This document shows positions 1-7,534 of a stretch of 35,083 bases of DNA, piece after piece. Source of the DNA: Candidatus Saccharimonadota bacterium. Its GTDB lineage: Bacteria; Patescibacteriota; Saccharimonadia; Saccharimonadales; Saccharimonadaceae. The position numbers and the translations under genes are program-made. Each line of letters starts with the position of its first letter. Position 1 is the first letter of the stretch. Under the pieces are notes generated by a model. It searched no databases. It saw only the letters and a list, made by a program, of their open reading frames with translations, and was not told where the DNA came from. Where the stretch lies: NCBI GenBank assembly GCA_017512045.1, contig JAFWHE010000029.1:1-35083 (forward strand). Reading direction: 5' to 3'.

Positions 1-1
1 A

Positions 2-139
2 GAAGCGCAGAGCGTTATATTTCTGTGTCGAGACGAATATAAATTTGGGCGTCTCGGCACAATGGAGATATTCGTCTCTGCTGTAAAAAGATTGGACGTC
101 TGCCGAGCGCCCAAACTTAGGATTATTGATGATTATTAG
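2..139 (+). CDS. 3' end of an unknown protein (partial, cut by window edge)
   Basis: Frame 2 is open from the window edge for 45 codons and ends in TAG at 137-139, five bases before a rho-independent terminator at 144-168. The residues read like a real C-terminus (charged, with the segment RDEYKFGRLGTMEIF), not like random translation. The stretch carries two interlocking inverted repeats, which is unusual for coding DNA. It would be the last gene before the restriction-modification pair of the element. I do not recognise the family. The terminator spacing supports a real gene end, but the fragment is short, so confidence is moderate. Confidence 0.5.
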   Translation, partial: EAQSVIFLCRDEYKFGRLGTMEIFVSAVKRLDVCRAPKLRIIDDY

Positions 140-143
140 ATAA

Positions 144-168
144 GGGCGCAAGGTAGCGTCCTCTTTTT
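144..168 (+). terminator. Rho-independent terminator
   Basis: GGGCGC (144-149) pairs with GCGTCC (156-161), including one G-T pair, around a 6-base loop. A T-rich run follows at 162-168. It lies just after the stop of the partial upstream ORF and before the methyltransferase gene. Confidence 0.7.
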
Positions 169-170
169 GT

Positions 171-207
171 GCATCTTTCTGCTAGAAAGAAAGTTCAGCA
201 GAGATGC
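171..207 (+). promoter_or_regulatory. Hairpin that would bury the methyltransferase start codon
   Basis: GCATC (171-175) can pair with GATGC (203-207), and TCTGCT (178-183) with AGCAGA (197-202), leaving a 2-base bulge. The 13-base loop holds the only purine-rich, Shine-Dalgarno-like stretch (GAAAGAAAG). The ATG at 204 lies inside the stem. A translational control role is inferred only from this layout. Confidence 0.4.
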
Positions 208-1703
208 CTACTAAGAATAATAGCCAAAAGAAGGCTCAAAAATACTCTCTATATAAAACCAACAACACGACCGATGAGTTTATAAAGGTAAAACATCGGG
301 GGAAGATATATACGCCAGATTACCTAGTGGAGATAATTCTAGATAGAGGTGGATATTCCGGCGCAGATATTCTCAAAAAGCACGTAATCGACAATAGCTG
401 TGGAGACGGCCAGTTCATGATCCATGTCGTCGATAGATATTGCAAAGAGTTTCTTAAAGAATCAGACAACAAGGACACGCTCAAGAAAGAGCTAGAAAAA
501 TTCATTCATGCAATAGATATAGAAAAGGATGAACTCGAAACATGCAAAGAGCGCTGCAATAAAGTCGCATCTATTTATGGCGTAGAGAATGTTGAGTGGG
601 ACTTCATTAACGAAAACACGATGAAGGTCGATAAATTCGACGGCAAAATGGATTTCGTAGTAGGCAACCCGCCATATGTTAGGATTCACAACTTAGACGA
701 AAATGCTATCTCTGTCAAAGAACATATCTTCTGTAAGAGCGGAATGACAGATTTATATATCCTTTTCTATGAAATCGGCATCAAAATGCTAAATAAAACC
801 GGCACCTTGGCATACATTACGCCATCGTCTTTCTTTACTAGTCTAGCCGGCCTAGAAATGCGTGAGTATTTAACAAAAAATAATTTATTAGTAAGCGTTT
901 GCGATCTAAAACATTTTCAAGCTTTTAATGCAACAACATACACGACAATCATCTGCTTAAAAAAGGATAATGAGAAGAAAACTATTAACTATGCCGAATT
1001 CGACGCAGAATCATTGTCGCCAGTAGAGATAAGCTCACTAGAAAAAGACGATTATTTAATAGACGACAAGTTCTACTTTTCCGATAAGAAATCCCTCGAT
1101 TTGTTGAAGTCTATTATCGAATGCGACGCAAAGTATGATTTCTCTGTTAAAAACGGCTACGCAACACTAGCGGATAAGGTCTTTATAAACAATTTTGATT
1201 TCGAATCGAAGTTCATTATTCCAGTAGTAAAAGCGTCATGCGCAAAATGGACGAAAATCTTCTATCCGTACGACGAAAATGGAAAACTTTATAGCGAAGA
1301 AGAGCTATTCAAAGACAGCAACATAAAGAACTACCTTTCCGAAAGAAAAGAGCAGCTAATAAAGCGTGCTAATGAAAAGGACAGCGAAAAATATTGGTAT
1401 GCTTTTGGTCGAAGCCAAGCTATAAATGACACATACAAGGATAAGCTTGCTCTCAATGCGCTAGTAAAGACGGAAAAAGACATAAAGCTAGTAGAAGCGA
1501 AGAAGGGCATGGGCGTTTATAGCGGTCTTTACATAGTGAGCGACACAATACCGGTCAAAAAGATTAAAGAATTAATTCAAAATGAAGATTTTTGCAAATA
1601 TGTCTCACTCCTCGGCAAATACAAGAGCGGAGGCTATTATACGTATTCTTCAAAAGATGTTGCTGCGTTTCTAAACTATAAGCTATCGAAGGAGGAAAAG
1701 TAA
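204..1703 (+). CDS. Type II N6-adenine DNA methyltransferase
   Basis: This 499-aa protein methylates adenine in a specific DNA site and protects the DNA from the partner nuclease encoded next to it. The N-terminal GKIYTP motif (about 33-38), the SAM-binding motif [10 protein letters not shown] (63-71) and the catalytic motif NPPY (155-158) appear in the order of gamma-type amino-methyltransferases. The length matches type IIP enzymes in which one polypeptide carries catalysis and target recognition, with the C-terminal 200 residues as the likely recognition region. The nuclease gene starts two bases after the stop, so the two are co-translated. A hairpin covers the start codon. The recognition sequence cannot be read from the protein. 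The gene lies on an element inserted at tRNA-Phe. Confidence 0.88.
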   Translation: MPTKNNSQKKAQKYSLYKTNNTTDEFIKVKHRGKIYTPDYLVEIILDRGGYSGADILKKHVIDNSCGDGQFMIHVVDRYCKEFLKESDNKDTLKKELEKFIHAIDIEKDELETCKERCNKVASIYGVENVEWDFINENTMKVDKFDGKMDFVVGNPPYVRIHNLDENAISVKEHIFCKSGMTDLYILFYEIGIKMLNKTGTLAYITPSSFFTSLAGLEMREYLTKNNLLVSVCDLKHFQAFNATTYTTIICLKKDNEKKTINYAEFDAESLSPVEISSLEKDDYLIDDKFYFSDKKSLDLLKSIIECDAKYDFSVKNGYATLADKVFINNFDFESKFIIPVVKASCAKWTKIFYPYDENGKLYSEEELFKDSNIKNYLSERKEQLIKRANEKDSEKYWYAFGRSQAINDTYKDKLALNALVKTEKDIKLVEAKKGMGVYSGLYIVSDTIPVKKIKELIQNEDFCKYVSLLGKYKSGGYYTYSSKDVAAFLNYKLSKEEK

Positions 1704-1704
1704 T

Positions 1705-2433
1705 ATGTTATCAAACTCTCAATTCCTAGATGTAATTAAAGATTCATTCAAAACATATCTTTCCGTCGGAACGTCCAGAAGTACCGCAAAACTAAAATCT
1801 TTGCATGGTAAAATCGCACGAGATCTACAAGAAGCATTTGGTCCTGAATACACCATCCAGTCTCAGGGATACGGCATGGATAAAGAGGGCTGCCTAGACG
1901 GGCGTTATTATCCTAAGAATGTAGATATTACGATAAGTCTTAGAGGAAAACCTGTTGCCGGATATGCCGTTAAGTTCGTCATGCGCAATTACTCGCAGAA
2001 TAGCAATAACTATTTCGAAAACATGCTTGGCGAAACAGCTAATTTAAGAGCTAACGCAATACCATACTTTCAGATTTTCATCATATTCGACAAGGTCCCA
2101 TATTACAAAGCTGGCGGCACATTCCAGAAATGGGATGTTATTACGCAACATAATCTAGATAAATATGTAAAGATATCAGCCGACAATCCAGACACATTCT
2201 TTCATACACCAGACAAAACGCTCGTCGTATTACTAAGCCTAAAAGAGCAACCAGGCAAGACATTTATTAATGACTCTGATTATGCAGCGCATTATCTTAG
2301 TAGAATTAACGAGAATGGCCTAATAACTTATTCAAATAAAATTAATGACGTATTTGGCGATTCAGTTATTCTAAATAATTATGAAGATTATATAAAGAGA
2401 ACTGTATTCATTTCAAAAGGCAAAATGAAATAA
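1705..2433 (+). CDS. Probable type II restriction endonuclease
   Basis: This 242-aa protein is encoded directly after the methyltransferase, behind a GGAGGAAAAG ribosome site inside the end of that gene. Its position and length are typical of a type IIP restriction nuclease. Around residues 72-110 it reads NVDITI..., [11 protein letters not shown], then [14 protein letters not shown]. This is compatible with a PD-(D/E)XK core, using Asp74 and Lys90, but the usual acidic residue two before the lysine is an alanine. The active site is therefore either a variant (perhaps using Glu105 or Glu110) or I have misplaced it. The nuclease call rests mostly on context. The downstream hairpin at 2433-2454 may end its transcript. 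Confidence 0.65.
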   Translation: MLSNSQFLDVIKDSFKTYLSVGTSRSTAKLKSLHGKIARDLQEAFGPEYTIQSQGYGMDKEGCLDGRYYPKNVDITISLRGKPVAGYAVKFVMRNYSQNSNNYFENMLGETANLRANAIPYFQIFIIFDKVPYYKAGGTFQKWDVITQHNLDKYVKISADNPDTFFHTPDKTLVVLLSLKEQPGKTFINDSDYAAHYLSRINENGLITYSNKINDVFGDSVILNNYEDYIKRTVFISKGKMK

Positions 2434-2473
2434 ACATTACATTATTGTAATGTTTTAACAAAAGCGGTATACT
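2433..2473 (+). promoter_or_regulatory. Palindrome overlapping the promoter of the MerR-like gene
   Basis: AACATTAC (2433-2440) and GTAATGTT (2447-2454) form a perfect 8-bp inverted repeat with a 6-base loop. A promoter overlaps it: -35 TTGTAA (2445-2450), 17-base spacer, -10 TATACT (2468-2473). The palindrome covers the -35 box, so it could be an operator for the gene downstream, or a weak terminator for the nuclease gene, or both. Confidence 0.5.
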
Positions 2474-2495
2474 TACTTTAATTAAAGGAGGTAAG

Positions 2496-3077
2496 ATGCC
2501 GGAACTTGACAGCATCAAAATCTGTAAGCTATCTAAAGAAGCGCAAGCTAAAATCGATAGTAAAGCCGAATACCGAGAGAAAATCCTTCATTTCTTTCAT
2601 AATGACGATTTATTTCGCATTGGCAATACAAATGTTTCGGCCAGAAACGCCGTTTATCTTGAAAAAGTAGGCCTGCTAAAAGAAAAGAAAGCTAAGACGG
2701 GCTGGCGCAAACTAAACTTTATCGATGCCATCTATTTTGATTTATTAGTCGAACTGCGCAAGTTCGGAATGACCGCCAAGAAACTCATTCATCTCAAAGA
2801 GGCTTTCTATAAAAGCGATGATGCGATGGATGCAATGCTCCTGGCGGCTTTTTATGGCTACGAAATAACACTCATTATCTTCAATGATGGAAGTGGCTAT
2901 ATTTTTGATCCATACACATTAGCAGACTATTCCAAGAAAGTCCCTAACGACAAGGCGAGAATCATTCTGGAGCTAAATCCTTATGTCAATAAAGCCTTAT
3001 CATTACTCAATATTCCGACCGTAAAAATATCCTATACTGCGAGAAATATCGAGAAGGGAGGTAATGCTGATAGATAG
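2496..3077 (+). CDS. MerR-like winged-helix DNA-binding protein
   Basis: This 193-aa protein has a MerR-type DNA-binding layout. An N-terminal lead-in of about 40 residues is followed by VSARNAVYLEKVGLL (residues 48-62), GWRKLNFIDAIYFDLLVELRKFGM (about 68-91) and a helix ending in KEAFY. This matches the helix-turn-helix and wing of the family (R.W...GLL...GYR.Y...D...l..LR..G). The C-terminal half has no recognised ligand domain and few cysteines, so it is not a classical metal sensor. A strong AAAGGAGG site lies 5 bases before the ATG. It sits between the R-M pair and the serine recombinase. It may regulate the element, or act as the accessory directionality factor such recombinases use; both are inference. 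Confidence 0.6.
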   Translation: MPELDSIKICKLSKEAQAKIDSKAEYREKILHFFHNDDLFRIGNTNVSARNAVYLEKVGLLKEKKAKTGWRKLNFIDAIYFDLLVELRKFGMTAKKLIHLKEAFYKSDDAMDAMLLAAFYGYEITLIIFNDGSGYIFDPYTLADYSKKVPNDKARIILELNPYVNKALSLLNIPTVKISYTARNIEKGGNADR

Positions 3078-3137
3078 ACTCTAACTACACGCCTTAGGGC
3101 GTCTCCGCAATGCGCCCGTTCTACGGGGGAGTACATC

Positions 3138-3293
3138 ATGGAGCCAACCGAGGTTCTGAACATTAAGAAAATCGCCAGAAAGGTCAAGAAAGGCGATAAA
3201 AATACTAAACTACAAATCGCAAAGGAACTAAACGAAATTGCGAAAATAATTATCGAATTACACCATAACGAAAAGCAAGGTAAAACACCATGA
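3138..3293 (+). CDS. Small basic protein translationally coupled to the recombinase
   Basis: This 51-codon ORF starts MEPTEVLNIKK and is rich in lysine, with a predicted amphipathic helix and no recognised domain. A GGGGGAG ribosome site lies 9 bases before the ATG. Its stop overlaps the recombinase start in an ATGA at 3290-3293, typical of translational coupling. The reading frame, ribosome site and overlap together support a real gene. Location suggests an accessory factor for the recombinase, but nothing in the sequence proves that. Confidence 0.6.
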   Translation: MEPTEVLNIKKIARKVKKGDKNTKLQIAKELNEIAKIIIELHHNEKQGKTP

Positions 3294-4849
3294 ATCAAAG
3301 AGCCATAGCATACACAAGAGTTTCATCTCAGCGTCAGGTCGACGAAGGGAATAGTCTTTCTGTCCAGAAGAAACATATTCTTGAATATGCCGAGAAGAAT
3401 GGCTTTGAGATTATGAAATTCTTTGTCGAGCAGGGCGAAAGCACCAAGAATGCGAATCGTACGCAACTAAAAGCCATGCTCGAATATCTTTACAAGAATC
3501 ATTCAAAAATTGATGCACTTATTATTTACAAGGTGGACCGTCTGGCTCGCAACAATGTCGACTATTACGATATTAAGCAAATTTTAGCCAAGCTCGGCAT
3601 TCGCTTGTATTCCGTTATGGAGCAATTCGACGACGATATTACTGGCCATGCCATGGAAGGCATGCTTTCCATCTTTGCCCAGTTCGACAACGAAAACAGA
3701 GCAAAAGTATGTAAGAACGGCATGATAGAAGCCGCCAAGAGTGGTAGATATACTAGACCAGCACCAAGAGGCTACAAAAACGGCCGAGACGCCAATAATA
3801 AGCCAAATATACTACTCTCAGACAATGTTGAGCTCGTAAACGCTCTAGCGGCATCCTGGAAGCTAATCGACCATGGGTTATCATGTGCCGACGCTCGCAA
3901 ACAAATCAATGACCGACTAAAAGAAATTGGCGAAAGACCAATCACGAAACAAACATTTTCCAACATGATCCATAATGAGATTTATATCGGGATTATCCAT
4001 GCTTTCGGTTTAACCATAGATAGTCCGACTATTCCGCATCTTATAGACCGAGATACTTTCTATCGAGTACAAGCCATTCTTTCAAAAGAAAAGAAACGAG
4101 GCAATCGCTATTCGAAATATAACCCTCTATATCCATTACGAGGTATTCTATTTTGTAAGCATGGCCATAGGATGACCGCAAGCTCGCCAAAGGGACGAAA
4201 CGGTCATTATCCGAAGTATTGTTGCCAGAAATGCCGAGGCAAAGATGCTGCCAATTATGATGTAGACACGACGCATATTAAGTTTGATGAATATATCGAG
4301 AATATTACACTCGACCAAGATATCAAAGATGCACTTATGGAAGCGTTTAAGGTCAATATAGACACCGTAGAACGCAATACCAAGACGACTATGGACAAAC
4401 TAAAGAAACAGTTGGAGAAGATCCAAACAAATCGAGAGATACTGACTGAAAAACTCATAAATGGCGCTATTCCGGACGCATCGGCTCGCAAGATGTTCGA
4501 CAAATACGACAAAGATGAACTCGATATTAAGAGCGAGCTATTGGAGCTCAGAACGCACAATGACGACGCCGAGGAATTGCTAGAGCTTGGATTTGACAAA
4601 CTTACAAATCTCAAGCAAACGCTCGAAGATATTAAAGAGCCAGAAGTTCGATTCAGGTTCCAGAAATGGCTATTTCCAGTCGGGTTGACATATGACGGAG
4701 AAAAATTTGGAACCACCCAAATGCCACTCATTTACAGATTAAAAAAGAACACCCTTTCGGGTATTCTTAATCGAACGTCAAATCTGGTGGCTCCGACTGG
4801 ACTTGAACCAGTGACACAAGGCTCTTCAGGCCTCTGCTCTACCAACTGA
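3290..4849 (+). CDS. Large serine recombinase (integrase), 3' end fused into tRNA-Phe
   Basis: This 519-aa site-specific recombinase cuts and rejoins DNA through a serine-DNA link. The resolvase domain comes first: YTRVSS with catalytic Ser12, and YKVDRLARN with Arg84 and Arg87. A recombinase domain follows (about 150-270), then a zinc ribbon (FCKHGH ... CCQKCRG, about 286-312) and a long charged coiled coil (about 358-430), as in large serine integrases. The last 20 residues (500-519, VAPTGLEPVTQGSSGLCSTN) are simply the antisense reading of the tRNA-Phe gene, and the stop codon lies within it. The tRNA terminator also lies inside this frame. The gene therefore ends at the integration junction; its own stop may have been lost or replaced on insertion. 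Confidence 0.93.
   Translation: MNQRAIAYTRVSSQRQVDEGNSLSVQKKHILEYAEKNGFEIMKFFVEQGESTKNANRTQLKAMLEYLYKNHSKIDALIIYKVDRLARNNVDYYDIKQILAKLGIRLYSVMEQFDDDITGHAMEGMLSIFAQFDNENRAKVCKNGMIEAAKSGRYTRPAPRGYKNGRDANNKPNILLSDNVELVNALAASWKLIDHGLSCADARKQINDRLKEIGERPITKQTFSNMIHNEIYIGIIHAFGLTIDSPTIPHLIDRDTFYRVQAILSKEKKRGNRYSKYNPLYPLRGILFCKHGHRMTASSPKGRNGHYPKYCCQKCRGKDAANYDVDTTHIKFDEYIENITLDQDIKDALMEAFKVNIDTVERNTKTTMDKLKKQLEKIQTNREILTEKLINGAIPDASARKMFDKYDKDELDIKSELLELRTHNDDAEELLELGFDKLTNLKQTLEDIKEPEVRFRFQKWLFPVGLTYDGEKFGTTQMPLIYRLKKNTLSGILNRTSNLVAPTGLEPVTQGSSGLCSTN
4741..4768 (-). terminator. Terminator of tRNA-Phe, inside the recombinase frame
   Basis: On the minus strand AAGAATACCC (4768-4759) pairs with GGGTGTTCTT (4754-4745) apart from one G-T or mismatch position, around a GAAA loop. 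A T run follows. It lies 17 bases after the tRNA-Phe CCA end and within the recombinase coding sequence on the other strand. Confidence 0.75.
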
Positions 4850-4860
4850 GCTACAGAGCC
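4785..4860 (-). tRNA. tRNA-Phe (GAA)
   Basis: On the minus strand the acceptor GGCTCTG pairs with CGGAGCC, the D arm is GCTC/GAGC, and the anticodon loop CTGAAGA gives anticodon GAA. The T arm is ACTGG/CCAGT with loop TTCAAGT, and CCA is encoded. The serine recombinase gene enters this tRNA from its 3' side, marking it as the attachment site of the element to the left. A TATAAT box on the same strand lies just upstream. Confidence 0.95.
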
Positions 4861-4999
4861 AACCTTGAGCTATTATAACACAACTCTCATAAAAAGAGAA
4901 GAAGTAATAAAAGACCCAGCTCGATTAGGCTGGTTCTATGTAGCGGTCGAGTATATATTCTAAGTGTCATGTGTTATCCGATAATACTCAATGTATAGA

Positions 5000-5028
5000 T
5001 TGACAAAAAAGACATTTTGTAGTATAAT
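5000..5028 (+). promoter_or_regulatory. Consensus -35/-10 promoter
   Basis: TTGACA at 5000-5005 and TATAAT at 5023-5028 are both perfect consensus boxes with a 17-base spacer. It drives the 170-aa gene starting at 5077, leaving a leader of about 40 bases. Confidence 0.85.
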
Positions 5029-5076
5029 TAAATAAGTAGCTAAAATTTTAGTTAAGTAATTTAGGAGGTGTATGTT

Positions 5077-5589
5077 ATGGAAACTGATTATGGCAGTGAG
5101 CAGATTATTACAAAGCATGCCGCAAAAATGCGAGCAATGAGAGAAAGACTGGAAAGAGCCTGTATCGAGAAAAAGCATGACTATACAACAGTGCGTGGTT
5201 ATCCTTGTGACATCGCTTTTCTCTTGCAAAATGATTATGTCATTGCTTTTGAGTATTATAGTCCGGTCATTGACGAAAGATTCCATGATCAAAGTGATAG
5301 ATTTGACTACGGGGAAATCATGAAGCTAGACGGTAAACCACTGCCAATAGATATGGTAAAAAATATCGGCGAAATGGTTGCCAAGGAGCCGGATCGTCAT
5401 CCAAAGTTATATTTTTACCACTATACTATTGGTCAACGGAAAAACAAACGACATTTGAATCGTGTAACTTGGCTAGGACTACAAAAATTCTGGAAAAATC
5501 ATCCAGGAGCGGAAGTTTACGCCATAACATTTGGCCGTTTATTACATCTAAAATACATCCTCGACACATATCTGGACCCGACAACTTAA
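5077..5589 (+). CDS. Unknown cytosolic protein, 170 aa
   Basis: I do not recognise this protein. The start chosen is the ATG at 5077, 8 bases after AGGAGG (5063-5068); an in-frame GTG at 5068 overlaps that site and is unlikely. There is no signal peptide or membrane segment. The N-terminal third is a charged helix (KMRAMRERLERACIEKK), and the rest is mixed with many aromatic residues (FEYYSP, LYFYHYTIG). It is a single-gene transcript with a perfect promoter and a terminator that overlaps the stop codon. It lies just outside the tRNA-Phe insertion point, so it is probably host rather than element DNA. Confidence 0.75.
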   Translation: METDYGSEQIITKHAAKMRAMRERLERACIEKKHDYTTVRGYPCDIAFLLQNDYVIAFEYYSPVIDERFHDQSDRFDYGEIMKLDGKPLPIDMVKNIGEMVAKEPDRHPKLYFYHYTIGQRKNKRHLNRVTWLGLQKFWKNHPGAEVYAITFGRLLHLKYILDTYLDPTT

Positions 5590-5607
5590 GTCGGGTCTTA
5601 TTTTTTC
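5575..5607 (+). terminator. Terminator whose loop contains the stop codon
   Basis: GACCCGAC (5575-5582) pairs with GTCGGGTC (5590-5597). The 7-base loop holds the TAA at 5587-5589, and a T-rich run follows to 5607. The stem encodes the last residues of the upstream protein, so termination and coding overlap. Confidence 0.85.
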
Positions 5608-5624
5608 TGTGGTATAATATATTT

Positions 5625-6953
5625 ATGAAAAAGTTCAATACCTCTCCAATTTCTGGCATGCAGGAACTTTTGCCTCCTGCCCAGGCTATTTTTAATGATT
5701 ATAAGTCTAAAATTGCTGAGGTATATCATCTCCATGGTTTTCAGAATATAGAAACACCAACTATTGACCGCAATGAGATATTATTTGCCAAGGCTGGTGG
5801 TGACACGGAAAAGCAAATTTATCGTGTGATTAAGACTGATGAATCTGCGGAGGATTCTACTCAGTCGCTTCGATTCGATCACACAGTGCCTCTAGCACGC
5901 TATGTAGTAGAACATGAAAGCGACCTTAGCTTCCCATTCCGCGTATCGCAGATTGGTCGTAATTTTCGTGGAGAGAGGGCGCAGAAAGGTCGTTTCCGCG
6001 AGTTTTATCAATGTGATGTGGATGTGATTGGCCGCAATAACTTACCGATTTTCTATGATGCGCAGGTAATTTATACATTTTATCAGGCGGTTTCAGCCTT
6101 TGTGAAGACTCCAGTAAGGATTCGTTTGAATAATCGTAAATTTATCTCTGGTTTCATAAAAGCGGTTGGCGTGATAGATTATGCGAAAGATATTTATAGC
6201 ATCATAGACCACGCAGAAAAAGTTCCAGAGGGCAAGACCATAGAATTTCTACATGAATTGCAAATTCCAGAGGATACCGTTGTAAAAATTACAACATTTA
6301 TCAATACACATGGTGATATCCAGACTATTAAATCTATGTTGAAAGAAATTGGAATTGATACTGATGCTCAACCAGATGATTTGCTAGAAGGTCTAACGGA
6401 GTTAGAGACCGTAATGACAGAACTTCAGAAGCTAGGCCTAGGGTCAGATGAGGCAGAAATAGACCTGAAGATTGTGCGTGGTCTGGATTACTATACTGGT
6501 ACAGTGTTTGAAGGGATTTTACCAGCATATCCAGAAGTTGGCTCTATTGGCGGCGGTGGTAGATATGATAATCTCGCTAGTAATTTCACCGACCAGAAAT
6601 TCCCAGGTGTGGGCGCGTCGATTGGTTTGTCGCGATTATTCTTCATTTTAAATGAAAATAATCTCATAGGAAATGGAATCAGCGAAAACAATCAATTAGT
6701 TCAACCAGTAGATTATGTAATTATCCCAATGACAACTGAACAAAATTCTGCTTCCTATGTATTAGCAGAAAAACTACGTAAAGAGGGAAAATCGGTAGAC
6801 ATTATTCCGGTAGAAAAGAAACTTGGTGACACTATGAAATCTGCCGCCAGGGTCGCAAAATTTGGCATCGTGCTAGGAGAAAACGAGGTCAAAAACAGCT
6901 CTTGTATGGTAAAAGATTTTGCAACTGGCGACCAGACTTTGATGAAGCTTTAA
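5625..6953 (+). CDS. hisS: Histidyl-tRNA synthetase
   Basis: This class II synthetase charges tRNA-His. The 442-aa protein starts MKKFNTSPISGMQELLP, as in the family, and has ETPTIDRNEILFAKAGGDTEKQ, RFDHTVPLARYV (motif 2 region), the histidine motif RGLDYYTGTVFE and motif 3 GGGGRYDNL with GVGASIGLSRL. A C-terminal anticodon-binding domain follows (about 350-442). The ATG at 5625 is chosen over upstream in-frame codons because the family N-terminus begins there and an extended -10 box (TGGTATAAT, ending at 5618) lies only 6 bases before it. That implies a leaderless message. The methyltransferase gene follows 2 bases after the stop. Confidence 0.96.
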   Translation: MKKFNTSPISGMQELLPPAQAIFNDYKSKIAEVYHLHGFQNIETPTIDRNEILFAKAGGDTEKQIYRVIKTDESAEDSTQSLRFDHTVPLARYVVEHESDLSFPFRVSQIGRNFRGERAQKGRFREFYQCDVDVIGRNNLPIFYDAQVIYTFYQAVSAFVKTPVRIRLNNRKFISGFIKAVGVIDYAKDIYSIIDHAEKVPEGKTIEFLHELQIPEDTVVKITTFINTHGDIQTIKSMLKEIGIDTDAQPDDLLEGLTELETVMTELQKLGLGSDEAEIDLKIVRGLDYYTGTVFEGILPAYPEVGSIGGGGRYDNLASNFTDQKFPGVGASIGLSRLFFILNENNLIGNGISENNQLVQPVDYVIIPMTTEQNSASYVLAEKLRKEGKSVDIIPVEKKLGDTMKSAARVAKFGIVLGENEVKNSSCMVKDFATGDQTLMKL

Positions 6954-6955
6954 TC

Positions 6956-7534
6956 ATGCGAAAAGATATTCTTTCTCAACATTTCTTGCGTAGCCCACGT
7001 ATTGCGTTGATGTTGATTGGTCATAGCAATATCAAGAAGCGTGATTTGGTAGTAGAAATTGGTGCTGGCTCCGGTGTGATCACTTCGGCTTTAGCGCATC
7101 GTTGTCGTCAGGTGATTGCGATAGAATATGACCATGAGACTGCGGAGAAATTACGTCAAAATCTAAAATCTCGCAATATTCATAATGTGCAGGTAGTAGA
7201 GCGAGATTTCATATCATATGATTTGCCGACGGAATCGTATAAAGTATTCGCTAATCCGCCATTCCACCTATCATCAGAAATTATCCGAAAACTAATTAGG
7301 GCTGGTAATCCGCCGGATAGTTTTTATTTAATTTTGCAAAAACAGTTTGCGCTGAAGCTGCTCAATACAGAGCGGCATTATACTTCGCAGCTAGGACATG
7401 AGTTGATAGCAAAGTACCAAACGAAAATTCGTTATCCACTCAGGCCGACAGATTTTACTCCGCCACCAGCTGTGCCGACTGTGTTATTCGAGGCGAAAGC
7501 TATTTCTTTAGTCCGCTGTCCAGATATTTCTTGA
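6956..7534 (+). CDS. rRNA adenine N6-methyltransferase, Erm/KsgA family, short form
   Basis: This 192-aa SAM-dependent enzyme is predicted to methylate adenine in rRNA. It has the family N-terminus LSQHFLRSP, motif I VEIGAGSG (33-40), the acidic motif II residue Glu57, motif III Asp84 and catalytic NPPF (100-103). It closes with the FTPPPAVPTVLFEA signature. Erm proteins are usually about 245 aa and KsgA about 270, so most of the C-terminal helical lobe is missing. NPPF in place of the KsgA-type NLPY favours an Erm-like enzyme (23S rRNA) over KsgA (16S rRNA), but this is not settled. The start at 6956 follows the hisS stop by 2 bases. The 3' end overlaps the convergent DsbA-like gene by 35 bases. 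Confidence 0.85.
   Translation: MRKDILSQHFLRSPRIALMLIGHSNIKKRDLVVEIGAGSGVITSALAHRCRQVIAIEYDHETAEKLRQNLKSRNIHNVQVVERDFISYDLPTESYKVFANPPFHLSSEIIRKLIRAGNPPDSFYLILQKQFALKLLNTERHYTSQLGHELIAKYQTKIRYPLRPTDFTPPPAVPTVLFEAKAISLVRCPDIS

Noticed and set aside
1-168. Interlocking repeats plus terminator as a stand-alone pseudoknot RNA (tmRNA-like)
   Set aside because: An open frame of 45 codons ends 5 bases before the terminator, and there is no tRNA-like acceptor end, so a gene 3' end is the simpler reading.
4255-4731. Long minus-strand ORF of 158 codons inside the recombinase gene
   Set aside because: It is a serine-rich shadow of the coiled-coil region with no ribosome site or promoter.
5469-5624. 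N-terminal extension of hisS from an upstream start at 5469
   Set aside because: It overlaps the unknown gene in another frame and the terminator, while the family N-terminus and an extended -10 box point to ATG 5625.
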